This document shows positions 1-6,529 of a stretch of DNA of 7,349 bases, one piece after another. A model generated the notes under the pieces. It did not search any database. It was given only the letters and a program-made list of their open reading frames with translations, and was not told the DNA's origin. This stretch comes from Spirochaetales bacterium (lineage in GTDB: Bacteria; Spirochaetota; Spirochaetia; SZUA-6; DRHE01), in contig JAFGFV010000040.1 in assembly GCA_016930895.1 (NCBI GenBank), forward strand, positions 1 to 7,349, in the 5' to 3' direction. Positions within the stretch are counted from its first letter, which is position 1; each line of letters starts with the position of its first letter. The translations under genes were made by a program, and so were the position numbers.

Positions 1-189
1 CTGATCCACCGGGTCCTGGACTGCCCCGAGGAGAGAAGCTCGCTTCCGGAGGTGCTGGCCGTATCGGAGGAGCTGTACGGCGAGATCGAACGTTCGGCTG
101 CCTACCACCTGGAACGGGTCCGGGCAGGAACGAAATCCCTCAAGTTCCCTCAGGAGCGGCCGAGCATTGAAGCTGAGGGAAAACGTTGA
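1..189 (+). CDS. C-terminal 62 codons of an unidentified protein (5' partial)
   Basis: Frame 1 is open from the window edge to a TGA at 187-189, giving 62 residues (starts LIHRVLDCPEE, ends SIEAEGKR). It is followed within about 20 bp by a strong plus-strand intrinsic terminator, which supports a real gene ending here. The composition is charged and mostly helix-forming, with no membrane segment. The last 15 or so residues (KFPQERPSIEAEGKR) look like a flexible tail. I do not recognise the family from this fragment and assign no function. It is the only gene on the plus strand and converges on cheA, so it probably belongs to a separate transcription unit unrelated to the flagellar genes. Confidence 0.6.
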   Translation: MIHRVLDCPEERSSLPEVLAVSEELYGEIERSAAYHLERVRAGTKSLKFPQERPSIEAEGKR

Positions 190-210
190 AGTAAGCCCTC
201 GATCGAGAAG

Positions 211-249
211 ACGGTATGCTCCTGACGTCCAGGCATACCGTTTTTTTTT
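211..249 (+). terminator. Rho-independent terminator of the left-edge plus-strand gene
   Basis: A perfect 9-bp inverted repeat (ACGGTATGC at 211-219, GCATACCGT at 233-241) can be extended by CTG/CAG (222-224 with 230-232) across a 2-nt bulge, leaving a 5-nt loop at 225-229. It runs straight into nine consecutive T residues (241-249). This is a textbook intrinsic terminator for plus-strand transcription, 21 nt after the TGA at 187-189. Read from the minus strand the same hairpin has its A-run before the stem and no T-run after it, so it should not work as a normal terminator for cheA. Confidence 0.92.
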
Positions 250-285
250 CTTCGGCCGGGGGAGCGATCCGGTGCGCCCCCTCTC

Positions 286-2478
286 TCAGGCAATCTCGGC
301 GAGCCGAGCCGTATCCAGCACGAAGAGAATCCGCCCGTCTCCCAGGACCGAGATACCCGAGAACAGCCCCGTGTTGTTCAGCAGGTCCGGGACCGGCTTG
401 ATGACCACGTCCTGTTCCTCGACCAGCTGGTCGACCACGAGGCAGACGGCCCTGCCCTTCTGGCGGATCACCACTCCGTTGTATTCGCTATCCTCGACCT
501 CGGGACTGACCCCGGAAGCCTCCAGGAGGCTGTCCCCCTCCTCCCCAACGGACTCCCCGGGGATATCGGCCGGTCGAGCTTCCCTCGTTCTCCCAGCCGG
601 GGGCGCGGCAGAACGGTACAGCAGGCCCTCGAGCCTGAGGACCGGGATGTCGGCCTCCCGGTAGCGAACCGTCTCCCCCCGAAGGCCGGCCTGGAGCCGG
701 ACCTTGACCGTCTCCTCGATGTCCCGCACCGCCACGGCGTAGAACGAGCTGCGGCAGCGGATGATCAGGGCTTCCAGAATCGCCAGGCTCAGCGGCAGAA
801 AGATGGCGATCCGCGTGCCGCGACCGGGCTCGGTCTTGACCTGGACGTCTCCCTTGAGGTCCCCGCGGATCCGGGTCGCCACCACGTCCATCCCGACCCC
901 GCGCCCCGACAGATCGGTGACGCCCTCCTTGGTGCTGAACCCGGGGGTGAAGATGTTCTGGATCACCTCCTCGTCGCTCACCTCGGGGGCAGCCGCGGCC
1001 TTTCGCCGGATCTTCTCGACATCCAGCCCCCGGCCGTCGTCGGCGACTTCGATCACGATCCGCCCGCCCAGCTGCTGGGCACTGATCGACACGGTCCCGC
1101 TCGCCGGCTTGCCTGCCGCCAGGCGCTCCGGGGGGCGCTCGATCCCGTGATCCAGGGAATTGCGTATGATGTGCGTCAACGGGTCCGACAGGACCTCGAC
1201 GAAGCTTCGGTCGATCTCCGTGTCCTGACCGTCTATCTCCAATCGTACTTCTTTTCCCAGCTTGCGCGAGAGGTCCCGGACCAGCCGGGGGAACTTGCTG
1301 AAGAGCAGCGAGATCGGGACCATGCTGGTCTCCATGATCGCTTCCTGCATGCCGGCGGCGATCCTCTCCAGGGAGTCCCGGACCTGCTCCGTCTCCTCCC
1401 GCAGGTGCCCGGCCTCCTCGATACCCAGCAGGGTGTCCGACAGGCCGGAGAGCCGCGCCTTCCAGGTCACCAGGTCCCCGACCAGCTGCCACATCTCGTT
1501 GAGCTTTTTCGTGTCCACCCGCACCGACGTGCTCTCCACGGAAGCGCGGGAGCCCTCCGCGGGCTGCCTGCGTTCAGGCCGTCCTCTTCCGGCCCGGGCT
1601 GCGGCCAGGGCGGCCTCGGCGCCGGGATACACCCCGTCGGAGGCCTGGTCCACCCCCAACCCGCTTTCTCCGATGTCGTCCCAGCTCCACGACCGCAGGT
1701 TGGTCTCGTGGACCTCGTCGACGTCCCAGTACCCGCGCACCTGCTCGGCGTTGGCGTCCGTCGCGAACAGCACCGCGAAACGCCCGTAGCGCTGGTCGTT
1801 CTCCGCGGGCGCGCTCAGATCGGGCGCGCTCAGATCGGGCGCGGTCTTGATTACGTTGACGGCACTCTCGAGGTTGTTGAACACCAGGTATGCCCGGGCG
1901 TAGGGCATCTGCGCCTCCGGGTCCAGCTCCAGGTCGACCCTGTACACCCGTTGCCCGCGATCAAGGGCCTCCAGAACACGGAAACGCTCGATCCCACTCA
2001 GCGACAGCTCCCGCGCTTCAGCGGGACCGGCCCCCCGAAGACCAGAGCCGGCATCGGGGCCTCGCGGCCCCAGACCCGCCAGCGCCTCCAACTCGGCGAG
2101 CAGGCCGGCCGAGTCCACCTCCCCCTCGCCCTCTCCCCGGGTAATGCGCCCCATGACCTCGTGGAGCAGGTCCGAAGCCGTAAAGATGGCGTCCATGAGC
2201 GCGCGGGACATCGCAGTCTCCCCGCTGCGCACCTTCTCGAACACATCCTCCAGCCGATGGGCCAGAAGGCTCAGCTTCCCGAAGCCGAAGACGGCGAACT
2301 CGGACTTGAGGGAGTGGGTCAGCCGGAAGATCTCGTGGACCAGCTCCCGGTTGGAGGCATCCCTTTCGAGCTCCAGCAGGGCGGCGTTCAACCGCTCCAG
2401 ATAGTCGCCGGCCTCCTCCAGAAAGGCCCTCAGAAGCCTCTGGTCGTCCACCTCGGTACGGCCCCGCTCTGGTGCCAC
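286..2478 (-). CDS. cheA: Chemotaxis histidine kinase CheA
   Basis: A 730-residue histidine kinase. In the CheA family, this enzyme docks on receptor arrays through CheW, autophosphorylates on its HPt histidine and passes phosphate to CheY/CheB. Domains in order: P1/HPt (about 8-112) with THSLKS, in which His55, Lys58, His74 and Glu77 match the Salmonella active-site quartet in identity and spacing; a P2-like alpha/beta domain (about 165-265); a linker to 316; P3 dimerisation helices (317-390, KLNEMWQLVGDLV); P4 ATPase (about 425-562) with N box HIIRNSLDHGIE (436-447), G1 DDGRG (480-484), F box FTPGFSTKEG and G2 GRGVGMDVV (525-533); and P5 (563-730) ending in VVIKPV and a CheW-like terminus. 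P5 carries an acidic, low-complexity insertion at about 622-665. No receiver domain is present. The start is GTG, 6 nt after AGGGG, which overlaps the cheW stop. It is last in the operon and probably coupled to cheW. Confidence 0.97.
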   Translation of the reverse strand: MAPERGRTEVDDQRLLRAFLEEAGDYLERLNAALLELERDASNRELVHEIFRLTHSLKSEFAVFGFGKLSLLAHRLEDVFEKVRSGETAMSRALMDAIFTASDLLHEVMGRITRGEGEGEVDSAGLLAELEALAGLGPRGPDAGSGLRGAGPAEARELSLSGIERFRVLEALDRGQRVYRVDLELDPEAQMPYARAYLVFNNLESAVNVIKTAPDLSAPDLSAPAENDQRYGRFAVLFATDANAEQVRGYWDVDEVHETNLRSWSWDDIGESGLGVDQASDGVYPGAEAALAAARAGRGRPERRQPAEGSRASVESTSVRVDTKKLNEMWQLVGDLVTWKARLSGLSDTLLGIEEAGHLREETEQVRDSLERIAAGMQEAIMETSMVPISLLFSKFPRLVRDLSRKLGKEVRLEIDGQDTEIDRSFVEVLSDPLTHIIRNSLDHGIERPPERLAAGKPASGTVSISAQQLGGRIVIEVADDGRGLDVEKIRRKAAAAPEVSDEEVIQNIFTPGFSTKEGVTDLSGRGVGMDVVATRIRGDLKGDVQVKTEPGRGTRIAIFLPLSLAILEALIIRCRSSFYAVAVRDIEETVKVRLQAGLRGETVRYREADIPVLRLEGLLYRSAAPPAGRTREARPADIPGESVGEEGDSLLEASGVSPEVEDSEYNGVVIRQKGRAVCLVVDQLVEEQDVVIKPVPDLLNNTGLFSGISVLGDGRILFVLDTARLAEIA
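1807..1843 (-). repeat. 15-bp tandem duplication in the CheA P2-like region
   Basis: Two exact 15-bp copies (1807-1821 and 1822-1836, plus strand GGGCGCGCTCAGATC) are followed by a 7-bp partial copy (1837-1843). On the coding strand they encode APDLS twice in a row, around CheA residues 213-224, in a loop of the P2-like domain. The two copies are identical at DNA level, which suggests a recent slippage or duplication that kept the reading frame. Confidence 0.85.
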
Positions 2479-2488
2479 GCCTCGCCCC

Positions 2489-2932
2489 TCAGCGCGCCAC
2501 CGACGAGGCCGGCGCTGCAGACAGGATCCGAAAGATGTCCAGGAGCACCAGCAGGTGGTCCTGGATCTTGGCGATGCCCACCACGTATTCGGACTTCATG
2601 CCGGGCACGGCGATCGCCTCGGTGATGATGCTCTCCTCGTCCAGCTCCAGGATGTCCCTGACCGCATCCACCAGCAGCCCGAAGCGACGGAGGTCCCGCT
2701 CGACCACGATCACCCGGTGCTGCCGGTTCACCCCCAGCCGGGGCACGGAGAGGCGCATCCGCAGGTTCAGGATGGGGACCACCTCTCCGCCCAGGTTCAG
2801 GACCCCCTCCACGTAGGCAGGTGCGGTCGGCACGTCGACGACGTTCTCGAAGCGGACGACCTTGACCACCTCTTCCAGGGCGATCCCGAACTGGCCGTCG
2901 CCGACCCGGAAAACCACGTACTTGCGTTTCAC
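2489..2932 (-). CDS. cheW: Chemotaxis coupling protein CheW
   Basis: A 147-residue single-domain CheW, close to the usual length. In the family, this soluble adaptor bridges receptor tips and CheA P5 in chemosensory arrays. It starts with the typical first strand KYVVFRVGDGQFGIAL and has EEVVKVVRF, VEGVLNLGGEVVPILNLR (41-58), GLLVDAVRDIL (85-95) and a last block VVGIAKIQDHLLVLLDIFRIL. The conserved NLRG motif reads NLGG (residues 46-49), so the position equal to E. coli Arg62 is glycine. The start is GTG at 2932-2930, with only a weak upstream GGGGA. It lies 17 nt after the stop of the membrane coiled-coil gene and 10 nt before cheA, so it is probably read by coupling. The start is fixed by the fit to the first family strand. 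Confidence 0.96.
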   Translation of the reverse strand: MKRKYVVFRVGDGQFGIALEEVVKVVRFENVVDVPTAPAYVEGVLNLGGEVVPILNLRMRLSVPRLGVNRQHRVIVVERDLRRFGLLVDAVRDILELDEESIITEAIAVPGMKSEYVVGIAKIQDHLLVLLDIFRILSAAPASSVAR

Positions 2933-2949
2933 CGTCGTCGGTCCCCGGC

Positions 2950-3441
2950 TCAGCGTCGGCGGGCCGACAGGGAGATGATGAGGTCGATCTCGGCGAGGGG
3001 CTTTCCGACACGTCTGGCGATCGCCGCCGGGGACACCCCGGAATGGTGAAGGCGCAGCACCTGCTCCTGGACGTCCTGCTCCTGGACGTCCTGCTCCTTG
3101 GGTTCCTGTTCCTTGGGCTCGTCCTGCCCGGCGCGCCTCTGCAGCAGGTTCGCGTAGAGCTGAGTGCTGGCCTCCGTCTTGTCGCCCTCGCGGCGCAGGA
3201 GGGAGATCTTTCGGTCGGCCTGCCCGAGCTGGTCGCTCAGGGCGGCCAGTCGATCCTCGATGAGCGTGATGTTGCGCTCCGTGGTCTGGTTGAGCTCCAC
3301 GATGATCCGATCGATCTCGTCCCGGATCTCGCCGAGGACCGCGCGAGAGTCTGTCCGGGCATCGATCCTCCTCTTCAGCATCAGGTAGAGCACCAGGAAA
3401 CCGGCAAGGATCAGAAAGGCAAACAGAAAGGTGCGTCCCAA
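2950..3441 (-). CDS. Membrane-anchored coiled-coil protein with C-terminal HTH-like domain (SwrB/DUF2802-like)
   Basis: About 163 residues if started at TTG 3441-3439, which lies 8 nt after AGGAG. A GTG at 3450-3448 would give 166 residues, but its first base is the last G of that AGGAG, so it is a poor start. Seen in the sequence: one N-terminal membrane segment (LFAFLILAGFLVLYLML) followed by KRR, predicting a cytoplasmic body; a charged heptad-like stretch of about 70 residues; four 5-residue repeats; and a compact C-terminal segment (VLRLHHSGVSPAAIARRVGKP then LAEIDLIISL) that looks helix-turn-helix-like. This plan resembles SwrB of Bacillus (which aids basal-body maturation) and the DUF2802 proteins next to cheW in gamma-proteobacteria. 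The position between fapA and cheW agrees. The homology is inferred from architecture and context, not from alignment. Role: probably flagellar assembly or array linkage. Confidence 0.8.
   Translation of the reverse strand: MGRTFLFAFLILAGFLVLYLMLKRRIDARTDSRAVLGEIRDEIDRIIVELNQTTERNITLIEDRLAALSDQLGQADRKISLLRREGDKTEASTQLYANLLQRRAGQDEPKEQEPKEQDVQEQDVQEQVLRLHHSGVSPAAIARRVGKPLAEIDLIISLSARRR
3061..3120 (-). repeat. Four tandem 15-bp units encoding pentapeptide repeats
   Basis: Four consecutive 15-bp units occupy 3061-3075, 3076-3090, 3091-3105 and 3106-3120. The first two are identical (plus strand CTGCTCCTGGACGTC). The last two differ from each other at two positions. On the coding strand they read EPKEQ, EPKEQ, DVQEQ, DVQEQ. 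They join the coiled coil to the C-terminal HTH-like segment of the SwrB-like protein, so they behave as a variable-length polar linker. Confidence 0.9.
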
Positions 3442-3449
3442 CCGCAGCA

Positions 3450-3454
3450 CTCCT
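3450..3454 (-). promoter_or_regulatory. Ribosome binding site deciding the SwrB-like start
   Basis: The minus strand reads AGGAG here, followed by 8 nt and then TTG (3441-3439). The longest reading frame would begin at GTG 3450-3448, whose G is part of this AGGAG. This geometry favours the TTG start and a protein three residues shorter. Confidence 0.55.
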
Positions 3455-3468
3455 CGGCGCTACCGGCC

Positions 3469-3798
3469 TCAGCCGACCAGGTCCACGTGGTGTCCCAGGT
3501 CCGGATCGTCGAACAGCCCCTTCTCCTGATCGTCCTGCGACTCGGAAGCCTGATCCTCGCCCTTGGGCTTGGCCTGTCCGCGGCCCTGCCTTTGCCGCTG
3601 CTCCTTGACCTTCTCGGGCCCTTCGCCGAGCTCCCGGCTCTGTCTCACGGTCCTGTCGTCCTGCTCGGTCTTGCGGACGATCTCGGTGCCCTGGAGAAAC
3701 TGGTACTGCGTGGACACCTCGCGGTGCACTGCCGTCTCCCGGCCCACCTGGCTCATCTGATTGAACATGGTCTGGAGGTCAATAGGGAGGAGCGGCAT
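3469..3798 (-). CDS. Small charged soluble protein, possibly a spirochaetal flagellar-locus family
   Basis: 109 residues from ATG 3798-3796. That ATG sits 7 nt after a perfect AGGAGG, whereas the in-frame TTG at 3804 is only 1 nt from it and is rejected. The gene overlaps the 3' end of fapA by 20 nt, so translation is probably coupled. The N-terminus [15 protein letters not shown] is amphipathic. The middle (TEIVRKTEQDDRTVRQSRELGEGPEKVKEQ) is highly charged. The rest is low-complexity and rich in Gln, Lys and Asp, ending LFDDPDLGHHVDLVG. There is no signal peptide, membrane segment or catalytic motif. From memory it resembles an unnamed short family found next to fapA/whiG in spirochaetes, with the pattern ...VDLQ..F.Q...VG...A and GEGPEKVK. 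This is unverified. It is probably largely disordered, with a short conserved N-terminal binding motif. No biochemical role is assigned. Confidence 0.82.
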   Translation of the reverse strand: MPLLPIDLQTMFNQMSQVGRETAVHREVSTQYQFLQGTEIVRKTEQDDRTVRQSRELGEGPEKVKEQRQRQGRGQAKPKGEDQASESQDDQEKGLFDDPDLGHHVDLVG

Positions 3799-5740
3799 GG
3801 CCAAACCTCCTCAGCAGGTCCTGCTCGACCGGCTCGTACTTGGACACCTGGATTTCCTTGTCCCGGAGCAGGAAGGTGACGTTCTTGAACTCGTTGCGGA
3901 CCGCCAGGTGCTCATTCTTGATGAAGACCTTGACCCCCGGGAACACCCTGTCGGAAGCGGAGACCTTTCCCCCGCCCTTCTGAGCCAGCATCTCGCCGGT
4001 AAGCTCCGCAACCTCCCTGTTGAGCCCCTCCAGCTCTTCCAGGAGCACTGACCGCTGTTCGTTGAGCTCCTCCAGGTTCCGGGCCTTGTCCTCGGGCAGC
4101 TCCTTCTGGACCCTCCTGAGATTCTCGAGGGTGCTGATGTTGCGCACCAGCTCCTCGAGGCTCTTCTCCAGCTCCTGCTTGCGGGCCGAAGCCACGGCGA
4201 GCTGTTCCTTCTTGTTCGGGTCGAAGCCCACCTCGATGATCGTCTCCGTCCCGGCCACCGATCCCAGCGTCTTAGCGTGCACGGCCTCACCAGCACGCAG
4301 GCGCCCCCCGACGATCGCCGCGCGCTTGCCCTGGCAGATGATGCGGCGGTTGGCGTCCACCAGCGAGTGGATGATCCCGTCGCTTGCCAGCACGTTCTCC
4401 TCCGCCGCCACCCGGGCGTGCTCGATGAACTTGGCCGCCACATTCTTGCCGGCGCGGATCTGGCCCTCGTTCTTGCCGAGGATGCCCTGGTGGACGATGA
4501 TTTCCCCCTCCGCGTCGAGCGTGCACTTGCCCACCGAGCCCATGACTTCGATGTTGCCGGCGGCCTTGACCGTGAATCCGTCCTCCACGTTCCCTTTGAT
4601 GAACACCGTGCCGAGGAACAGGATGTTCCCGGTCTTGAGATTGACGTCCCCCTCGACCGTGTACACCGGCTCGACATTGACCTTGCCCGCCACCAGCAGC
4701 ACCTGGCCGTCGATGGCGGCGATGGCGTTCATGCCGTCGTCGGAGAGCTTGACGTTCTTGCCGATCTCGATGGCCACGTCCCGTCCGGCCCGGGCAGGCA
4801 GGGTCTTTCCGGTCACGGTCATCCCCTGCACACCCTCCTCGCGCGGTTTTTTTCGCGCCAGGATCTGCCCGGCCTCGACGTTCTCGACGAGGTTCAGTTC
4901 CTTGAAGTCGACCCTGCCGTTCTTCTCCTTGAGCTGCACCTGCTCGTGGCTGATGTCGAAATTGTAGAGGACCTCCGCATCGGCGCCGTTCACCGGGCGC
5001 GTCCCTTCCGCCACGAGGATACGCTCGTTGTAGACCGGATAGTCCACGAACGACTCCAGCACCCCCTCCAGCAGGCCGTGCACTATGCCATGGGCCCGCA
5101 GGAGGCCCCTGATCTCGTCGACCATGAGCTCGGCGCCGCCCGGACCGGGAGGCGTTACGGTCATGTAGGCCTTCATTTCCCCGTCGGCCATGTCGACCGA
5201 CACCGAGGCCTGGCTGGCGGGGTTGAAGCTGTAGTCGCCGATCTTGATGTACTCGCCGTCGGCGTGACGCACGACCTCCGCCAGGAGCGCGAGGTCGTAG
5301 TTGGTGACACCCCTGACCGAAAGCTTCTCCACGGCCCGGCGCTCCGGCACCCGAGCGCCCTTGCCGGAGGGCTTGGTCACCTTGAGGAACACCCCGTCCC
5401 CGGCCAGGCGCACGAACAGCTCCCCGTCCTTGTCCGGGACGGCCTCGGCGGTCTTGTCCTCCTGCGGGCCGCTCTCCGCACCCCTGGCCCCGGCCACGGC
5501 GAGCTCCTCCACCGCCTCGTACGCCAGGATCGTCCACGGCCTTCGACCCACACCCATCATGCCCTTGGAGCCCTTTTCGAGCACCTCGTACTCCAGCCGC
5601 TTGACCGGGAGATCGAGCTCGATGGAGGCCTGCCGCAGGGCCTCTTCCAGGGATTCCCCCTGGGCCCGGATCGCCTTGACCCCGCGGTCGGATTCCAGCT
5701 GCTCACGCATATACTGGCGCAGGGTGTCGACGGAAATCAC
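3779..5740 (-). CDS. fapA: FapA / DUF342 protein with N-terminal Jag_N-like domain
   Basis: 653 residues. FapA-family proteins are linked to flagellar assembly or placement in Vibrio and are widespread in flagellated bacteria; their molecular action is poorly known. Seen here: an N-terminal Jag_N-like module (about 20-75) with [12 protein letters not shown] and [17 protein letters not shown]; a charged linker; then DUF342 from about 178, including [12 protein letters not shown] (191-202) and [20 protein letters not shown] (243-262). Residues about 355-500 are Gly- and beta-rich repeats suited to a beta-helix ([42 protein letters not shown]). A coiled coil at about 510-585 precedes a final small beta domain ([19 protein letters not shown]). 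The start is GTG at 5740-5738, 5 nt after AAGGGG. It shares a GTGA overlap with the fliA stop, so the two are probably translationally coupled. An in-frame ATG at 5710 is less likely. Confidence 0.93.
   Translation of the reverse strand: MISVDTLRQYMREQLESDRGVKAIRAQGESLEEALRQASIELDLPVKRLEYEVLEKGSKGMMGVGRRPWTILAYEAVEELAVAGARGAESGPQEDKTAEAVPDKDGELFVRLAGDGVFLKVTKPSGKGARVPERRAVEKLSVRGVTNYDLALLAEVVRHADGEYIKIGDYSFNPASQASVSVDMADGEMKAYMTVTPPGPGGAELMVDEIRGLLRAHGIVHGLLEGVLESFVDYPVYNERILVAEGTRPVNGADAEVLYNFDISHEQVQLKEKNGRVDFKELNLVENVEAGQILARKKPREEGVQGMTVTGKTLPARAGRDVAIEIGKNVKLSDDGMNAIAAIDGQVLLVAGKVNVEPVYTVEGDVNLKTGNILFLGTVFIKGNVEDGFTVKAAGNIEVMGSVGKCTLDAEGEIIVHQGILGKNEGQIRAGKNVAAKFIEHARVAAEENVLASDGIIHSLVDANRRIICQGKRAAIVGGRLRAGEAVHAKTLGSVAGTETIIEVGFDPNKKEQLAVASARKQELEKSLEELVRNISTLENLRRVQKELPEDKARNLEELNEQRSVLLEELEGLNREVAELTGEMLAQKGGGKVSASDRVFPGVKVFIKNEHLAVRNEFKNVTFLLRDKEIQVSKYEPVEQDLLRRFGHAAPPY
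3806..3811 (-). promoter_or_regulatory. Ribosome binding site for the small gene, inside fapA
   Basis: The minus strand reads AGGAGG, 7 nt before ATG 3798-3796. It is the best-matched site in the window and lies within the last codons of fapA. It decides the start of the small gene in favour of this ATG over the upstream TTG. Confidence 0.75.
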
Positions 5741-6525
5741 ATGATCCCCTTCTTGATGTGCGAAAGCCTCGAGCGCAGCCTGAGGATGGCCTTGGTATGC
5801 AGCTGGGAGATACGGGACTCGGTGACCTCGAGGACTTCCCCGATTTCCTTGAGGGTCAAGTCTTCGTAGTAGTACAGGACCAGGACCTTCTTCTCCTTCT
5901 CGGGCAGCTCATTGATGGCTTCGATGATCAGCCGCTTGATCTCCTCCTTCTCGACGATGGTGTCGGGATTGAGCGAGGAGGGGCTCTCGATGCTCTCCAC
6001 GATGGACATCTTGTCGTTGTCCTCCCCGGCGTACCACACCTCGTTCAGGGAAAGGACCGACGTGCCGGAGATCTTGAGCATCAGGTTGTGGAAATCCTTG
6101 AGGTCCATGCGTAGGGCCCTGGCGATTTCCTCGTCCGTGGCAGCCCGGCCCTGGCAAGCCTCCAGCTTGCGGATCGCCTCCTCGACCTCGCGGGTCTTCT
6201 GGCGGACCGAGCGGGGCACCCAGTCGATGGTCCTGAGCTCGTCGAAGATCGCCCCGCGGATCCGGGTCACGGCATAGGTCTTGAACTTGACGTGCTTGTC
6301 AGGGTCGAACTTGTCGATGGCATCGAAGAGCCCGAACACGCCGAACCCGACCAGATCGTCGAACTCGACGTTGTTGGGCATCCCAATGGCGACTTTGCCG
6401 GCCACGTACTTGACCAGGGGCGCGTACTGCCGGATGAACAGATCGCGGATGCGGGGATCCTTGCGGCGCTTGTAGAGCTGCCACAGCTGCTCTTCGCTCT
6501 TCCCCTCCAAGACGCTGTCACCCAT
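5737..6525 (-). CDS. fliA: RNA polymerase sigma factor FliA/WhiG (sigma-28 family)
   Basis: 262 residues, the usual length for sigma-28. Family role: directs RNA polymerase to late flagellar and chemotaxis promoters. Region 2 (about 34-104) contains [39 protein letters not shown] and the [16 protein letters not shown] motif, which is a clear FliA/WhiG signature. WVPRSVRQK opens region 3 (102-110). Region 4 (about 205-258) holds [20 protein letters not shown] and the helix-turn-helix [20 protein letters not shown]. The stretch [12 protein letters not shown] and [18 protein letters not shown] is, from memory, characteristic of spirochaetal WhiG-type factors. The start ATG is 4 nt after the upstream stop, with only a modest upstream AAGGA. 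The end overlaps the fapA start by 4 nt. No FlgM anti-sigma gene is visible in the window. Confidence 0.96.
   Translation of the reverse strand: MGDSVLEGKSEEQLWQLYKRRKDPRIRDLFIRQYAPLVKYVAGKVAIGMPNNVEFDDLVGFGVFGLFDAIDKFDPDKHVKFKTYAVTRIRGAIFDELRTIDWVPRSVRQKTREVEEAIRKLEACQGRAATDEEIARALRMDLKDFHNLMLKISGTSVLSLNEVWYAGEDNDKMSIVESIESPSSLNPDTIVEKEEIKRLIIEAINELPEKEKKVLVLYYYEDLTLKEIGEVLEVTESRISQLHTKAILRLRSRLSHIKKGIM
5746..5751 (-). promoter_or_regulatory. Ribosome binding site for fapA inside the fliA end
   Basis: The minus strand reads AAGGGG, then 5 nt, then GTG (5740-5738), whose bases overlap the fliA TGA. This supports the GTG start and translational coupling between the sigma factor and FapA. Confidence 0.6.
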
Positions 6526-6529
6526 AGGC

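Noticed and set aside
258..281. GGGGG/CCCCC hairpin after cheA as its intrinsic terminator
   Set aside because: The stem is interrupted by a 2-nt bulge and no T-run follows on the minus strand.
167..664. 165-codon plus-strand frame over the terminator and cheA 3' end
   Set aside because: It starts inside the upstream gene, crosses a strong terminator and is antisense to CheA P5. It is rich in Ser, Arg and Pro with no motif.
1147..2625. 492-codon open frame on the plus strand
   Set aside because: It lies antisense to cheA (and the end of cheW) and has a composition typical of GC-rich shadow frames (His, Leu, Gln and Arg runs). It has no domain, and the minus-strand frame carries full CheA motifs.
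3802..3804. TTG as the start of the small gene
   Set aside because: It is only 1 nt from AGGAGG, while the ATG at 3798-3796 has ideal 7-nt spacing.
4842..4858. A7 run (minus strand) between GCGCG and CGCGC in fapA as a programmed frameshift or slippage site
   Set aside because: The frame CGA AAA AAA CCG could in principle slip, but the DUF342 reading continues uninterrupted for hundreds of residues in the zero frame. No meaningful alternative product is evident, so a chance lysine pair is simpler.
4287..5537. 416-codon minus-strand frame within fapA
   Set aside because: A different frame of the same strand as fapA, dominated by Gly, Arg and Pro. It is a by-product of high GC codon bias.
4277..5869. 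530-codon open frame on the plus strand
   Set aside because: Antisense shadow of fapA and the fliA end, rich in His, Leu, Asp and Val with no recognisable motif. The opposite strand encodes an intact DUF342 protein.
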